Assembly (NCBI RefSeq): GCF_014058425.1
Contig: NZ_CP049367.1
Location: 1 to 61,911, forward strand
Length of the DNA stretch: 61,911 nt
Direction: 5' to 3'
DNA from: Companilactobacillus pabuli
GTDB lineage: Bacteria > Bacillota > Bacilli > Lactobacillales > Lactobacillaceae
Positions 1 to 9,341 of the stretch are shown here, piece after piece. The stretch's first letter is position 1. Every line of letters begins with the position of its first letter. Under the pieces are notes generated by a model. That model did no database searches. It was not told the DNA's origin and was given only the letters and a program-made list of their open reading frames with translations. The translations under genes and the position numbers were made by a program.

Positions 1-504
1 TTTAACATAAGAAGAAAAAAAGTAAATATATATATTTTCATAATTTCTGGATTGGTATTAATGGCACTTGCATTTGCCTATTATTATGCTATTGAACCCC
101 AACACATAGTAGAATTCAGTCAGATATTAGGTGTGGACCTACGATCATTTTCTACAAATAGAACAGACAGACTAAATTGGTTACTAAATTCTGATTTTAA
201 AACGTATGGATTTGGATCTTCAACAGATTATATGTATAAAACATTTGGTGGATTTGCACTCGAAATGGACACAGTTCAATTGTATGTTGAAATGGGGGCA
301 ATAGGAATAATAATATTTATCAGTAGCTATTTGTCATTCGCCAAAAATAATTTATATGTCTATGTTTTTATGTGTTTACTAATTGTTAATTCTATTTTTT
401 CTTCTGGAATGGCCTCAACGTTTGCCTGGATAGTGATACTTATAGGTATGGCATTAATAATGGTTGAAAACAATGACGCGCTCAAGGAGGATAGTCATGA
501 ATGA
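1..504 (+). CDS. wzy: EPS repeat-unit polymerase Wzy, C-terminal part (continues from window end)
   Basis: The reading frame is open from base 1 and starts mid-protein. The last codon of the window (TTT) joins in frame to base 1, giving a continuous hydrophobic protein across the ends. This part holds several membrane segments separated by a polar loop of about 90 residues (about bases 120-290), the layout expected of Wzy polymerases, which join lipid-linked EPS repeat units outside the membrane. The stop codon overlaps the start of the next glycosyltransferase, so the two are translationally coupled. Wzy proteins have little sequence conservation, so the call rests on topology and on neighbours (GT2, wzx). 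The N-terminal half lies at about 61233-61911. Confidence 0.75.
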   Translation, partial: FNIRRKKVNIYIFIISGLVLMALAFAYYYAIEPQHIVEFSQILGVDLRSFSTNRTDRLNWLLNSDFKTYGFGSSTDYMYKTFGGFALEMDTVQLYVEMGAIGIIIFISSYLSFAKNNLYVYVFMCLLIVNSIFSSGMASTFAWIVILIGMALIMVENNDALKEDSHE

Positions 505-1543
505 AAAAATGATTACCATTGTAGTACCTATCTTTAATGGCGAAAAGTATATTGAAGAAAGTATAAATAGTATTTTAAATCAAAAGTATAAAAATTTTGA
601 AATTTTGATTGTTAATGATGGTTCCACAGATGATACTCAGAAACTTTTAGAACAGTTATATGCCACAAATAGAAAAGTGAAGATAGTAAATACAGAAAAT
701 AGAGGTGTTAGTTCGGCTAGAAATTTAGGAATTAGTCTTGCAAAGGGAGAATTTCTTATTTTTATGGATGCTGATGATCGTTTAGTAAAGAACGCACTGT
801 ATCTTATAAATGAAAAATTATCTAAAAATATACCGGAATTACTTATATTTGGATTTTCTGTATTTAACGATAGCCGTAGACATAATGATACATATCTTTT
901 GGAAAATTTAGAAAAAAAACAAGAGGTCAGTAATAATTGTCTGATGAAATGTATGTTATCTACAAAAAATAATTTATTGGGTTATGTGTGGAGAGCTGCA
1001 TATTCGGTAGAAATGCTCAAAAAAAATAAGATTTTTTTTGATGAAAGGCTTAAAATATCGGAAGACTATTTATTTTTGTTGGAATCAATTGTAAATTCAA
1101 GAAAAATAATAGTTTCATCGGACGAGTTATACGAATACCATTTGAGTGAAAGTTCTATGTCTAATAAATATATACCTACTCTTTTAAAGGATATGATGTG
1201 GGTAAATAAGTGGATAGAATCTAATATTATTTCTAATAACTCACAGTTAAAACCACAATATATTAACACTTTAACCAATACTTATATACGATTTGTACAA
1301 AATACTATTCGTGATAAACATAAAAGCCCATTAGAAAAATTGAAATATATTCAAGTAGGAAGAAGTAATTATCATTTTGAAGAGGTTATTGATGTCTCTT
1401 TTAAAAATTTGAATGATTTTGATTTAAAGTCAAGAATAGGCATTACATTATTTAAATATAAGTTGGAATCATTATATATGCTTATCTTTACATTGAAATA
1501 TAAATTGAGTGAATTATTTTGCCATAGAATAAAACAACGTTAA
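497..1543 (+). CDS. GT2-family glycosyltransferase of EPS synthesis
   Basis: 348 aa. The N-terminal GT-A fold begins ITIVVPIFNGEKYIEESI and has the NDGSTDDT motif and the metal-binding run FMDADDRL near residue 85, all typical of family 2 glycosyltransferases that add a sugar to an undecaprenyl-linked repeat unit in the cytoplasm. The start at 497 is chosen because AAGGAGG (484-490) lies 6 bases upstream; it overlaps the wzy stop. Donor and linkage cannot be read from sequence. The base composition is very AT-rich, like the rest of this block and unlike the transfer genes. A strong terminator hairpin follows. Confidence 0.9.
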   Translation: MNEKMITIVVPIFNGEKYIEESINSILNQKYKNFEILIVNDGSTDDTQKLLEQLYATNRKVKIVNTENRGVSSARNLGISLAKGEFLIFMDADDRLVKNALYLINEKLSKNIPELLIFGFSVFNDSRRHNDTYLLENLEKKQEVSNNCLMKCMLSTKNNLLGYVWRAAYSVEMLKKNKIFFDERLKISEDYLFLLESIVNSRKIIVSSDELYEYHLSESSMSNKYIPTLLKDMMWVNKWIESNIISNNSQLKPQYINTLTNTYIRFVQNTIRDKHKSPLEKLKYIQVGRSNYHFEEVIDVSFKNLNDFDLKSRIGITLFKYKLESLYMLIFTLKYKLSELFCHRIKQR

Positions 1544-1554
1544 GAATATTTAAT

Positions 1555-1584
1555 AAAAACTAAGCGTTTAATTGCTTAGTTTTT
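1555..1584 (+). terminator. Rho-independent terminator inside the EPS block
   Basis: A perfect 11-bp stem (AAAAACTAAGC / GCTTAGTTTTT) with an 8-base loop, symmetrical enough to work on both strands. It splits the EPS block after the second GT2 gene and would reduce transcription of the pyruvyl transferases and wzx. Confidence 0.75.
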
Positions 1585-1599
1585 ACAGAAGGATAGTTT

Positions 1600-1827
1600 A
1601 TGAAAATAGTTGTTGATGCATATTTAGATAATAATTTAGGTGATGACTTAATGATAAAGTTATTTGCTGACCACTTTTCAGAACATAATATTTATATTTT
1701 TGAAGATAATAGTGTTGTTAGAGAAACATTTAAGAACAATACAAATATAATCTTTCTTTACAAGAAAGATTATGATAGGCAGATTGCAAGAAATAGTAGA
1801 GGTTATAATAATGCATATATTCATTAA
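1600..1827 (+). pseudogene. N-terminal fragment of a polysaccharide pyruvyl transferase
   Basis: 75 codons starting MKIVVDAYLDNNLGDDLMIK, with a ribosome binding site (AGAAGGAT). The start matches the beginning of the intact gene that follows (HIFINGYWETNLGDDL), with the same NLGDDL motif of the polysaccharide pyruvyl transferase fold. A full protein is about 350 aa, so only the first fifth remains, and the reading frame runs into the start of the next gene. It looks like the remnant of a tandem paralogue after an internal deletion. It is unlikely to be functional. Confidence 0.7.
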
Positions 1828-2899
1828 TGGTTATTGGGAAACTAATTTAGGGGACGATCTATTTTTATACATAATTTCTAAAAAGTTCCCGAAGGTGCAA
1901 TTCGATATATATACTACGAGGAAAAATTTTTCTGTCTTTAAGGGAATTAGTAATGTTAACTTAATAAATAAACGGGATTCTTTGATTGACCGTGTAATTA
2001 ATAAGGTCAGTGTCAAAGTTAATTATCCCTTAAAAGGATCAGAATATGACAAGTTAATCCAGATTGCCAAAGTATACCCTGTATATTTAGAATTAGGTGG
2101 CTCTATTTTTATGTTACCATCTAATGGTTCTTTAAATGTGGATTATTTAGTCAGAATGATAATTGCGAAACGTGTGAAACATTATCTAGTCATTGGGAGC
2201 AACTTTGGCCCGTATTCTTCTCACAAACAACTAATAAAGTACCAGCATTTTTTTAAGTCCATTGAATCAATATCATTTAGAGATGAATACTCATATAACT
2301 TATTTAAGAATTGTGGGGATGTAAACTATTTTCCTGATATTGTGTTTAACCTCCCTGTCCAAAATAATTATAAAGCGGGTTATGTGCTGTTTTCTGTTAT
2401 TAATACAAAAAAGTTTGGCTCTTATGTTGATAAAATGTATACCCAATTTGTTTGTAACCAAGTGAAGAAGGAAATAAGCAGAGGCAATGAAGTTGTATTA
2501 ATGTCATTTTGTAATCATGAAGGTGATAAAAAGAAAGCTCGAGAAATCAAGGATAGATTGATAGGCGTTAGTAAGAATATCCGAATAGTGGAGCATAGTA
2601 ATATATACAAATCTTTAAAAATTATTAGCGGATCAAAAAAAATTTTTGCTACAAGATATCATTCAATGATTCTAGGATGGGTTTTCAAAAAGCCAACATT
2701 TGTAGTTAGCTATAGTAAAAAAACGGAAAACGTAATTAAATCATTCTTTCCTCAACAAAGTTATGCTAAATTAACTAACATAAATGAAAACAAGAATATT
2801 AAATATACATTAATAGATGATAGGACATTAATTGCATTGAAAGATGAAGCCAATAAACATTTCAGCGATTTTGAGAAGGTAATTCAAACATATGAATAG
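1811..2899 (+). CDS. Polysaccharide pyruvyl transferase family protein
   Basis: 362 aa from the ATG at 1811, preceded by TAGAGG. The N-terminus MHIFINGYWETNLGDD and the C-terminal segment KKIFATRYHSMILGWVFKKP (R-x-H-S, a nucleotide-binding region) are typical of the CsaB/WcaK-like polysaccharide pyruvyl transferase family, which transfers pyruvate from phosphoenolpyruvate to a sugar, or in some members acts as a sugar transferase. The central GGSIFM and GSNFGPYSS motifs also fit. It overlaps wzx by 8 bases, so the two are coupled. It suggests a pyruvylated, acidic EPS. The exact acceptor is unknown. Confidence 0.8.
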   Translation: MHIFINGYWETNLGDDLFLYIISKKFPKVQFDIYTTRKNFSVFKGISNVNLINKRDSLIDRVINKVSVKVNYPLKGSEYDKLIQIAKVYPVYLELGGSIFMLPSNGSLNVDYLVRMIIAKRVKHYLVIGSNFGPYSSHKQLIKYQHFFKSIESISFRDEYSYNLFKNCGDVNYFPDIVFNLPVQNNYKAGYVLFSVINTKKFGSYVDKMYTQFVCNQVKKEISRGNEVVLMSFCNHEGDKKKAREIKDRLIGVSKNIRIVEHSNIYKSLKIISGSKKIFATRYHSMILGWVFKKPTFVVSYSKKTENVIKSFFPQQSYAKLTNINENKNIKYTLIDDRTLIALKDEANKHFSDFEKVIQTYE

Positions 2900-4304
2900 G
2901 TATAAGAAGCTAATTGGAAATTCGGCAATTTTTGCAGTAGGTAATTTGGGAAGTAAATTGATGCAGTTTATTCTTATCCCTGTCTATTCGTATACTCTAA
3001 CAACTTCTCAATTTGGTAAAGCAGATTTAATTACTACAATTATTGGATTGGTTTCCCCACTTATCTACTTAGATATGGTAGATGGCGTTTTTCGATTTAC
3101 TTTGGATGAGTCTGAAGATAAAAAAAGGGTTTTTTCAACAGGCTTATTATTTACGACTATTATTTCAATAATAGCTTTCATGACTGGATTGGCTGTGGCC
3201 CCATTTATTTCAAAATATCCTATATTGGATGCAACATTATTATTAGTTGTGACGACTTTCTTTGGATTGATATCGAATTATGTTCGAGCAATTGGGCGAG
3301 TAGGAACGTTTGCAGTTGCTGGAATAATTAATACTTTTATTATGGGAGCTTCGAACATTATATTTTTAGTGATATTTCATGGGGGGATTAGTTCATATTT
3401 AGAAGCTATGGTTCTCGGTCAAATTGCGGCAATTATATATTTTCTTATTTCTACACCCATCATTAAGCAAATCCGCCTTAAATGGTTTGATATAAAATTA
3501 TTTCGAGAAATGTGTGTGTATAGTATCCCATTAATCCCTAATACCTTTGCATGGTGGCTCAACTCTGCATCAGATCGTTTTTTTATTCTTATGATTATAG
3601 GAGCAAGTGCCAATGGTATCTATGCCATGGTTAATAGGTTTCCAACGATGGTTACAACTTTGACAAGCATATTCTTTCAGTCTTGGCAAATGACAGCTAT
3701 TGAGGAATATGATAGTAAAGACAGCAGGGAGTTCATATCTAATGTATTTGAATATATTATAAGTTTGATTTTTTTGTTTTCATTAGGTATGTTGTCAGTC
3801 CTGAAGCCAATGATAAGAATCCTTTTGGCTACTGATTACTATGGTGGATGGAAATTAGTACCAATTATGCTTTTGGTATCAATTTATACAATCATATCCG
3901 GATTTTTAGGTGTACTATATACTGCAAGTAAAAATACCGTTGGAGTTTTCTATAGTACTTTGTTAGGTGCGATTGTCAACGTTTTATTAACTGTTTCTTT
4001 AATTAGGTGGATTGGTGTTTATGGGGCCGCTATTGCTAATGCAATTTCATTTTTTAGTGTGTTCCTGTACAGATATATTCATATAAAAAAATTAGGTAAG
4101 ATACAAATGAATATAGCAAAATTTGTTCTGTTGCATATTTTGCTTGCTATAGCCGCAGCAATTAATTATGAGGTTAATAATTCGGCTTTTGTTTTTATTG
4201 TTGTACTTATCTGCATTATAATTCAAATATCCATAGATAGAAGGATTAAAGTGATTATATTAGATATAGTAAAAGTAATAAGTGGCGTTAGAGGTAGATT
4301 GTAA
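2892..4304 (+). CDS. wzx: EPS flippase Wzx (polysaccharide exporter of the MOP/PST family), 3' end replaced by IS30
   Basis: 470 aa with about 12-14 predicted membrane segments. The start FAVGNLGSKLMQFILIPVYS is typical of Wzx flippases, which turn the undecaprenyl-linked repeat unit to the outer face of the membrane. The last codons (Gly-Arg-Leu-stop) are read from the inverted repeat of the IS30 element starting at 4293, so the native C-terminus has been cut, though the length is near normal and the transport core is intact. It overlaps the pyruvyl transferase gene by 8 bases. Confidence 0.88.
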   Translation: MNRYKKLIGNSAIFAVGNLGSKLMQFILIPVYSYTLTTSQFGKADLITTIIGLVSPLIYLDMVDGVFRFTLDESEDKKRVFSTGLLFTTIISIIAFMTGLAVAPFISKYPILDATLLLVVTTFFGLISNYVRAIGRVGTFAVAGIINTFIMGASNIIFLVIFHGGISSYLEAMVLGQIAAIIYFLISTPIIKQIRLKWFDIKLFREMCVYSIPLIPNTFAWWLNSASDRFFILMIIGASANGIYAMVNRFPTMVTTLTSIFFQSWQMTAIEEYDSKDSREFISNVFEYIISLIFLFSLGMLSVLKPMIRILLATDYYGGWKLVPIMLLVSIYTIISGFLGVLYTASKNTVGVFYSTLLGAIVNVLLTVSLIRWIGVYGAAIANAISFFSVFLYRYIHIKKLGKIQMNIAKFVLLHILLAIAAAINYEVNNSAFVFIVVLICIIIQISIDRRIKVIILDIVKVISGVRGRL

Positions 4305-5335
4305 AATTAATCCGAACGCTGTTCGGACAAAAAAGATCAGCTTCCTTTAAAATGGTGTTTACCACAAACCCATCTTTTAGGAGCTGATCTTTTGTCTAGT
4401 ATAACCTATTCCGAACGAATTAAAATCGAAACCTTTTGTGAACTAGGGCTGTCCAATATCCAAATGGGCGTTCGGCTGAACCGATCACCGTCAACAATTT
4501 CTTATGAATTATCTCGATGTCAACCTTATCAGGCTGAATTAGCACAAACAGATGCCGAATACAAGCGATCACGATGTGGTCGGAAAACTAAGCTGAGCGA
4601 TGAGTTAAAGCAAAAAATTCTCAACCATTTACGTCTAAGCTGGTCACCAGGAATGATTGCTCACGAATTTAAACTAGCTACTAAATCTATTTATAATTGG
4701 CTAAATCAGGGGAGAATTGATTTCTCCTTGAATGATCTACCTGAACATGGCGTACGCCAACGGCGTAACGTTGACCAACGATCCAAATATAATCAATCTT
4801 TGGGGCGATCAATTGAACAGCGTCCCATGATGATTAATCAACGTAATCGCATCGGCGATTTTGAACTAGATACAGTCGTTGGTCCTCGTGGGCATAGTAA
4901 GGCAGTTTTATTAACTTTAATCGATCGAAAATCACGGTTCCTTTGGGCATACCGGTTAAAAGATCGGACGACAGTGACTGTTAATGAAGCACTAACTAAG
5001 TTCCTAACCACTTTTAATGGTCCGGTGCACAGCTTTACTGTGGACCGTGGCACTGAGTTTAGTGGGCTAGTATCACTTGAATCACAATATGGTATTAAGA
5101 CCTATTACTGCCATGCTTATACGCCAGCTGAACGTGGTAGTAATGAACGCTTTAATCGGAATTTACGTTATTTTTATCCTAAAGGGACTCGTTTTGAACA
5201 CATTAGTGCTCAAGATTTAACGACGACGTTACTCCAAATTAACCAGCGACCGCTTAAAATACTCGACTGGCAAACACCGTATCAGGTTATGCTGACAAAT
5301 TTGTCCAAAAATTCGGATTAATTTTACAATCTACC
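4293..5335 (+). mobile_element. Complete IS30-family insertion sequence (ISLpl1-like, 1043 bp)
   Basis: The ends carry a perfect 24-bp inverted repeat (4293-4316 and 5312-5335) starting GGTAGATTGTAAAATTAATC. The element holds one transposase gene. A 1043-bp IS30 element with a 309-aa transposase matches what is known of ISLpl1. No matching short duplication is visible at the flanks (GA left, AA right), so the element may have recombined after insertion. Fragments of related copies lie at 24085-24356 and 36700-36790. Confidence 0.9.
4392..5321 (+). CDS. IS30-family transposase
   Basis: 309 aa from a TTG start. An N-terminal helix-turn-helix (residues 1-60, RSPSTISYELSR) is followed by a DDE integrase core with the first Asp in FELDTVVG, the second in FTVDRGTEF and the Glu in NERFNRNLRYFYPKG. 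It cuts and joins the inverted repeats of its own element. Length and motif spacing are those of an intact IS30 transposase, so this copy may be active. Confidence 0.95.
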   Translation: MSSITYSERIKIETFCELGLSNIQMGVRLNRSPSTISYELSRCQPYQAELAQTDAEYKRSRCGRKTKLSDELKQKILNHLRLSWSPGMIAHEFKLATKSIYNWLNQGRIDFSLNDLPEHGVRQRRNVDQRSKYNQSLGRSIEQRPMMINQRNRIGDFELDTVVGPRGHSKAVLLTLIDRKSRFLWAYRLKDRTTVTVNEALTKFLTTFNGPVHSFTVDRGTEFSGLVSLESQYGIKTYYCHAYTPAERGSNERFNRNLRYFYPKGTRFEHISAQDLTTTLLQINQRPLKILDWQTPYQVMLTNLSKNSD

Positions 5336-5350
5336 AATAGTAATTGAAAT

Positions 5351-5392
5351 AATAAACACCTTAGGAGTGATTGGTATCCTAAGGTGTTTATT
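5351..5392. terminator. Bidirectional terminator hairpin downstream of the GH31 gene
   Basis: A perfect 16-bp stem (AATAAACACCTTAGGA and its complement) with a 10-base loop, 28 bases past the stop of the minus-strand GH31 gene. It separates that gene from the IS30 element. Confidence 0.75.
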
Positions 5393-5419
5393 AAAGTTAA
5401 GGATTAAAATATTAAGCTA

Positions 5420-7720
5420 CTATTCTCGATAACAGCTACTGTCATTATCGTAAGTGAGTTTAACAACATGATCAGACAATTCAACTGTGATCTGCTGATA
5501 AACTGGTTGATAACCGTGATGAGTGAGTTGCACATTAACCTTGTTGTGATCAACGGTAATTGTGTAATTGTTCCATTCACCTGACTGATACTTAAAGTCA
5601 CGTCCATTATCTTGATAGTGTTGGTAGGTCCCTTGAGTACCAAATACTCTAAACGTCATCGCTTTCAACGGCTCATCGCTAATGTGGCTAACAGCGGGTC
5701 CCCATGGCAAAATGGTGTTTTGTTTTACAAATAATGGTAGTTTATCGAGTGGGGTATCGACTACAATATCCTGATTACCGGCATACTCAGCACCGTTCCA
5801 AAAATCAACCCAGTTACCAGCTGGTAAATAAACTAACCGCTTAAATTGAGATTTTTGAACAACGGGGGCAACTAGTATGTCGTCACCAACCATATATTCG
5901 TCATTCAAGTCGCGTACACGAGGGTCCTGATCGTAGTTTAAGACAACGGGACGCATGATTGGTAAGCCAGTTTTGGTTTCCTTAGCAAATAAATCGTATA
6001 GATAAGGAATCAGACGATAACGCAATTTGAGATACTTGCGATAAATGTTTAACGTTGGCTCGCCAAATGCCCATGGTTCTTGTTGGCGAGTCCCTAATGC
6101 TGCATGGTTCCGTAACAGTGGACTGAAAATTGCCCCTTCAATCCACCGTGTCAGTAATTCAGATGTCGTGTCTGAGGCAAAGCCACCAATGTCAGTTCCA
6201 GTAAAACTAAAGCCACTTAATCCTAGATTGCAGAGTTGTGGGATCATCATTTGGATATGTGGCCACATACTGCGGTTGTCACCGGTCCAAACAGTCGAGT
6301 ATTTCTGAGTTCCGGCGTAAGCTGCCCGTGTGATGACAAATGGTCGGTTGCCAGTTTGCTCTTTTAGTCCGGTATAGGTTGCTTTAGCCATATTATGGCC
6401 ATAAACGTTATGCATCTTCTTATGTGTTGAAGGCGTGTCTTGATCATTAAAGACCACGTCATCTGGAATCGGACCTTCGAACGTAGCGGGTTCGTTCATA
6501 TCGATCCAAATACCAGCGACACCTAAATCAGTTAAAAATTTACCGTTGTTAGCCCACCACTGACGAACTTCTGGACGACCGAAGTCTGGAAAAGCAGCGT
6601 TACCTGGCCATACTTTGTTAATATAGACATCACCGTCAGCAGATTTAACGAAATAGCCTTTTTTAAGACCCTCGGCATAAATGTGATAGTCAGAATCTTG
6701 TTTAACACCGGGATCGATGATCGGGATGACCTTGAGACCCTGCTGGTTCAACTTGGTAATAAACTTCTTGGGATTACCCTGGTATTTATCCTTGTCCCAG
6801 GTGAAGACCCGATAACCATCCATGTAATCGACGTCAAAGTGAATCGCATCGCATGGTAAGTCGTACTTTGCAAGGTTATCTGCAATTGCTTGCACTTCTT
6901 CTTGACTAGCACTGTAACCCCACCGTGATTGTTGGTAACCGAGCGTCCACTTTTGAGGTAGTGGCGTTCGACCAGTTAAGTAGGTGTAATTGGTGACAAT
7001 GTCTTTTAACGTGGTACCACCAATAATGTAGTAGTCGAGGTTACCTTGGACAGCTGAATAAAAGTAGTAATGGTTGCTTTCCTTGCCCATATCTAAATGG
7101 CTCTTGTAGGTATTGTCGAAGAAGATACCGTAAGGATGTCCATTTTTTAGCCCCAAGATCACTGGGATTGACTTGTAAATATTAGGTAGGATCTCCAGCT
7201 GGGGAGCGGGGTTATCAACGTTCCAATTATCATAGGCAAAACCACGTTTGTTTAGATATCCGGTCTTGTCACCAAGTCCATAAAAATATTCATCAGGTGC
7301 TAGCGATTTAATGATTTCGTAGTAACCTTGATCAGATTTAGTAGGTGCCTTAGTCACTGAATGGCCTTCTGCCTCAACTAATCGTTCATGGACTTTGTCG
7401 ACACCTTTCAAGTGAATGCGTTCACCACGATAATCGGTAATCAAGGCATTGCCATCTTTATCAAAGGTATCAAGATGCCGTTCGGAATCGAGGTGAATCG
7501 TTAAAGCTGATGTCCGGATAATGTAATGATCACCAGCACTTTCAATAGTGAAATCAGTCGCCTGAATTTTATGACCCTCAATTGCATAGGAGTCACCTTG
7601 CTCACCGCGATTAATAAAGACGCGGATGATTTCCGGCGTAACAATAGTTAATTGTAATGGTTGGGTAAAAGCAAACGTGATCGTTTGGCCGTTCTGTGTG
7701 TAACTTGGTAATGCACTCAT
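5420..7720 (-). CDS. GH31 alpha-glucosidase
   Basis: 766 aa. A GH31 enzyme hydrolysing alpha-linked glucosides; no signal peptide, so cytoplasmic. The N-terminal beta-sandwich precedes a TIM barrel with the nucleophile Asp in GIWIDMNEPATF and the acid/base Asp in WTGDNRSMW. The start at 7720 (MSALPS) is preferred to an upstream GTG because AAGGAG lies 11 bases before it and the shorter start matches a clean N-terminus. It lies 30 bases downstream of the permease gene, in the same orientation, forming an operon controlled by the LacI-type regulator. Alpha-xylosidase activity is possible within this family. Confidence 0.9.
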   Translation of the reverse strand: MSALPSYTQNGQTITFAFTQPLQLTIVTPEIIRVFINRGEQGDSYAIEGHKIQATDFTIESAGDHYIIRTSALTIHLDSERHLDTFDKDGNALITDYRGERIHLKGVDKVHERLVEAEGHSVTKAPTKSDQGYYEIIKSLAPDEYFYGLGDKTGYLNKRGFAYDNWNVDNPAPQLEILPNIYKSIPVILGLKNGHPYGIFFDNTYKSHLDMGKESNHYYFYSAVQGNLDYYIIGGTTLKDIVTNYTYLTGRTPLPQKWTLGYQQSRWGYSASQEEVQAIADNLAKYDLPCDAIHFDVDYMDGYRVFTWDKDKYQGNPKKFITKLNQQGLKVIPIIDPGVKQDSDYHIYAEGLKKGYFVKSADGDVYINKVWPGNAAFPDFGRPEVRQWWANNGKFLTDLGVAGIWIDMNEPATFEGPIPDDVVFNDQDTPSTHKKMHNVYGHNMAKATYTGLKEQTGNRPFVITRAAYAGTQKYSTVWTGDNRSMWPHIQMMIPQLCNLGLSGFSFTGTDIGGFASDTTSELLTRWIEGAIFSPLLRNHAALGTRQQEPWAFGEPTLNIYRKYLKLRYRLIPYLYDLFAKETKTGLPIMRPVVLNYDQDPRVRDLNDEYMVGDDILVAPVVQKSQFKRLVYLPAGNWVDFWNGAEYAGNQDIVVDTPLDKLPLFVKQNTILPWGPAVSHISDEPLKAMTFRVFGTQGTYQHYQDNGRDFKYQSGEWNNYTITVDHNKVNVQLTHHGYQPVYQQITVELSDHVVKLTYDNDSSCYRE

Positions 7721-7750
7721 ATTAAAAAACACTCCTTAGTAAAATGACTT

Positions 7751-9172
7751 TTATTTAGTTGGATTCTCTGACAAATCTTCTTGAGGCTTGTCTTGCTTAA
7801 TAATACTAATGGCAAGTACCGCGATGAACATTGAGATACCAGCAATAAGCATCATTCCAGGCATCGAATTACCAACGAATTTAAAGACCATGAAGCTGGC
7901 AACGGATGCGAGAATTTGTGGCAAGCAAATCGTACCGTTAAAAATTCCAATATATGAGCCTTCATTGGCACCATCTAGTGAAGAAGTAAAGATATTAAAG
8001 GGCTCGACGTGCACCGTAAAGAAGCCGATACCGATTAAACAGAATGGGGCAATTAATAGGTACTGGTTGTGAATAAAGAATACCCAAACGAGGCCAACTG
8101 CGAAGCTAGCTAAGCCAAAGCGATACCAAAACTTTCGCTTGTATGGATTAGTCCGTGAAAGAACTAAGAAGCCATATAGAACGGCGGCCATTGATTGAAC
8201 GAATGTCAAGATTCCATACCAATTACCGGCAGCTTGATAGCCAGCCGAAGCAGCATTAGTTGTGTGCCAAACGTTTTCGGCGATAGCACCAGTAGTATAA
8301 GTCCACATATATTGAATACCAATCCAGGCAAATAGTTGAACGAGGGCAACTTCCCAGAAAGCTTTCGGGGCTTCTTTTACTAATTGCCAAATAGGTTTGG
8401 TGTGCTTATGTTGTTCAGGATCGATGTGATGATAAAGTGCGTACGTGTCAGGATCATATTCCTTAACCGTATGAATAGTATATGCTGAGATGCCTAATAA
8501 AATAATGGCACCAATATAAAACGCAATTCTTACAGAAAGAGGGACAACGCCTTTTTGCGCCGTGTTTGCAACACCAAAGTAAGTTAGGACGAACGGTAGA
8601 ATAGTAGCAAGTACGCCTCCTAGGTTACTGAAAGCTTGTTGCCAAGACCATGCTTTGTCCTTCTGATTTTCATTAACCATATCTCCAATAATCATGCGGA
8701 ATGGTTGCATGCAAACATTACTTGATAAATCCATAAATAAAATAGCAATAGCACCAAATAGTAATGCAGCAGTTGAAGCGTAGCCAAAGCCGAATGAACC
8801 AGCATTTGGTAATAACACCATGACCAACGCCGCTAATGGTGCGCTGAATAGTAAGTAGGGCATTCTACGACCAAAGCGCGTCCAAGTTCGATCAGAGTAT
8901 TTACCGACTAGTGGTTGGACGAATAATCCAGCCAATGGTGGCAGAATGAAGAAGAGTCCTAGTTTGGTGGGATCAGCGCCAATGGTCTGGAAAATCCGGC
9001 TCATCTGTGATGATTGTAATGAGAAGGCCATATTAACCCCACAAAAACCAAAGGTAATTGCAAAGATGGTTTTTAATGGGAGGTTGGGCAGCGAATTAGC
9101 AATAGTAGATGTCTTAGGCTTACTGGAAACATCAGCGATTGGTTTATTCGGGTGTACTGCAGGTTGGTTCAT
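7751..9172 (-). CDS. GPH/SLC45-type sugar:cation symporter (maltose/alpha-glucoside permease)
   Basis: 473 aa with 12 predicted membrane segments and a long cytoplasmic N-terminus. The segment GKYSDRTWTRFGRRMPYLL is the loop 2-3 signature (D-R-x-x-x-x-x-G-R-R) of the major facilitator branch that carries maltose, sucrose and related sugars with protons. The start at 9172 (MNQPAVHP) is chosen because AAGGAG lies 10 bases upstream. It is the first gene of the operon with GH31, divergent from the LacI regulator. The substrate is inferred from neighbours (GH31, GH65 remnant): maltose or another alpha-glucoside. Confidence 0.85.
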   Translation of the reverse strand: MNQPAVHPNKPIADVSSKPKTSTIANSLPNLPLKTIFAITFGFCGVNMAFSLQSSQMSRIFQTIGADPTKLGLFFILPPLAGLFVQPLVGKYSDRTWTRFGRRMPYLLFSAPLAALVMVLLPNAGSFGFGYASTAALLFGAIAILFMDLSSNVCMQPFRMIIGDMVNENQKDKAWSWQQAFSNLGGVLATILPFVLTYFGVANTAQKGVVPLSVRIAFYIGAIILLGISAYTIHTVKEYDPDTYALYHHIDPEQHKHTKPIWQLVKEAPKAFWEVALVQLFAWIGIQYMWTYTTGAIAENVWHTTNAASAGYQAAGNWYGILTFVQSMAAVLYGFLVLSRTNPYKRKFWYRFGLASFAVGLVWVFFIHNQYLLIAPFCLIGIGFFTVHVEPFNIFTSSLDGANEGSYIGIFNGTICLPQILASVASFMVFKFVGNSMPGMMLIAGISMFIAVLAISIIKQDKPQEDLSENPTK

Positions 9173-9230
9173 GAGAATCCATCTCCTTAAAAGGTAATCA
9201 TTTTTCAATAGGGCAATACTAGCACTTAAC

Positions 9231-9242
9231 GTAAACGTTTAC
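9231..9242. promoter_or_regulatory. LacI-type operator 1
   Basis: A perfect 12-bp palindrome, GTAAACGTTTAC, with the central CG typical of LacI/GalR family sites. It lies between the permease gene and the regulator gene, 59 bases upstream of the permease start. A second identical copy lies 32 bp away, about three helical turns, so two dimers could bind the same face of the DNA and control both divergent promoters. Confidence 0.85.
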
Positions 9243-9262
9243 AATGCTTTTTTAATAATAAA

Positions 9263-9274
9263 GTAAACGTTTAC
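9263..9274. promoter_or_regulatory. LacI-type operator 2
   Basis: A second exact copy of GTAAACGTTTAC, 68 bases upstream of the regulator start, positioned for autoregulation. The same sequence could also be contacted weakly by CcpA, but it lacks the usual cre form TGNAANCGNTNNCA. Confidence 0.85.
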
Positions 9275-9341
9275 GCTTTTGGCAATGATTTTACCTGCTT
9301 TTAGCGCTATAATTAATTTAAATCGGAGGGGAGCTGGAAAA

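Noticed and set aside
4293-5335. A 2-3 bp target duplication around IS30
   Set aside because: The flanks (GA and AA) do not match.
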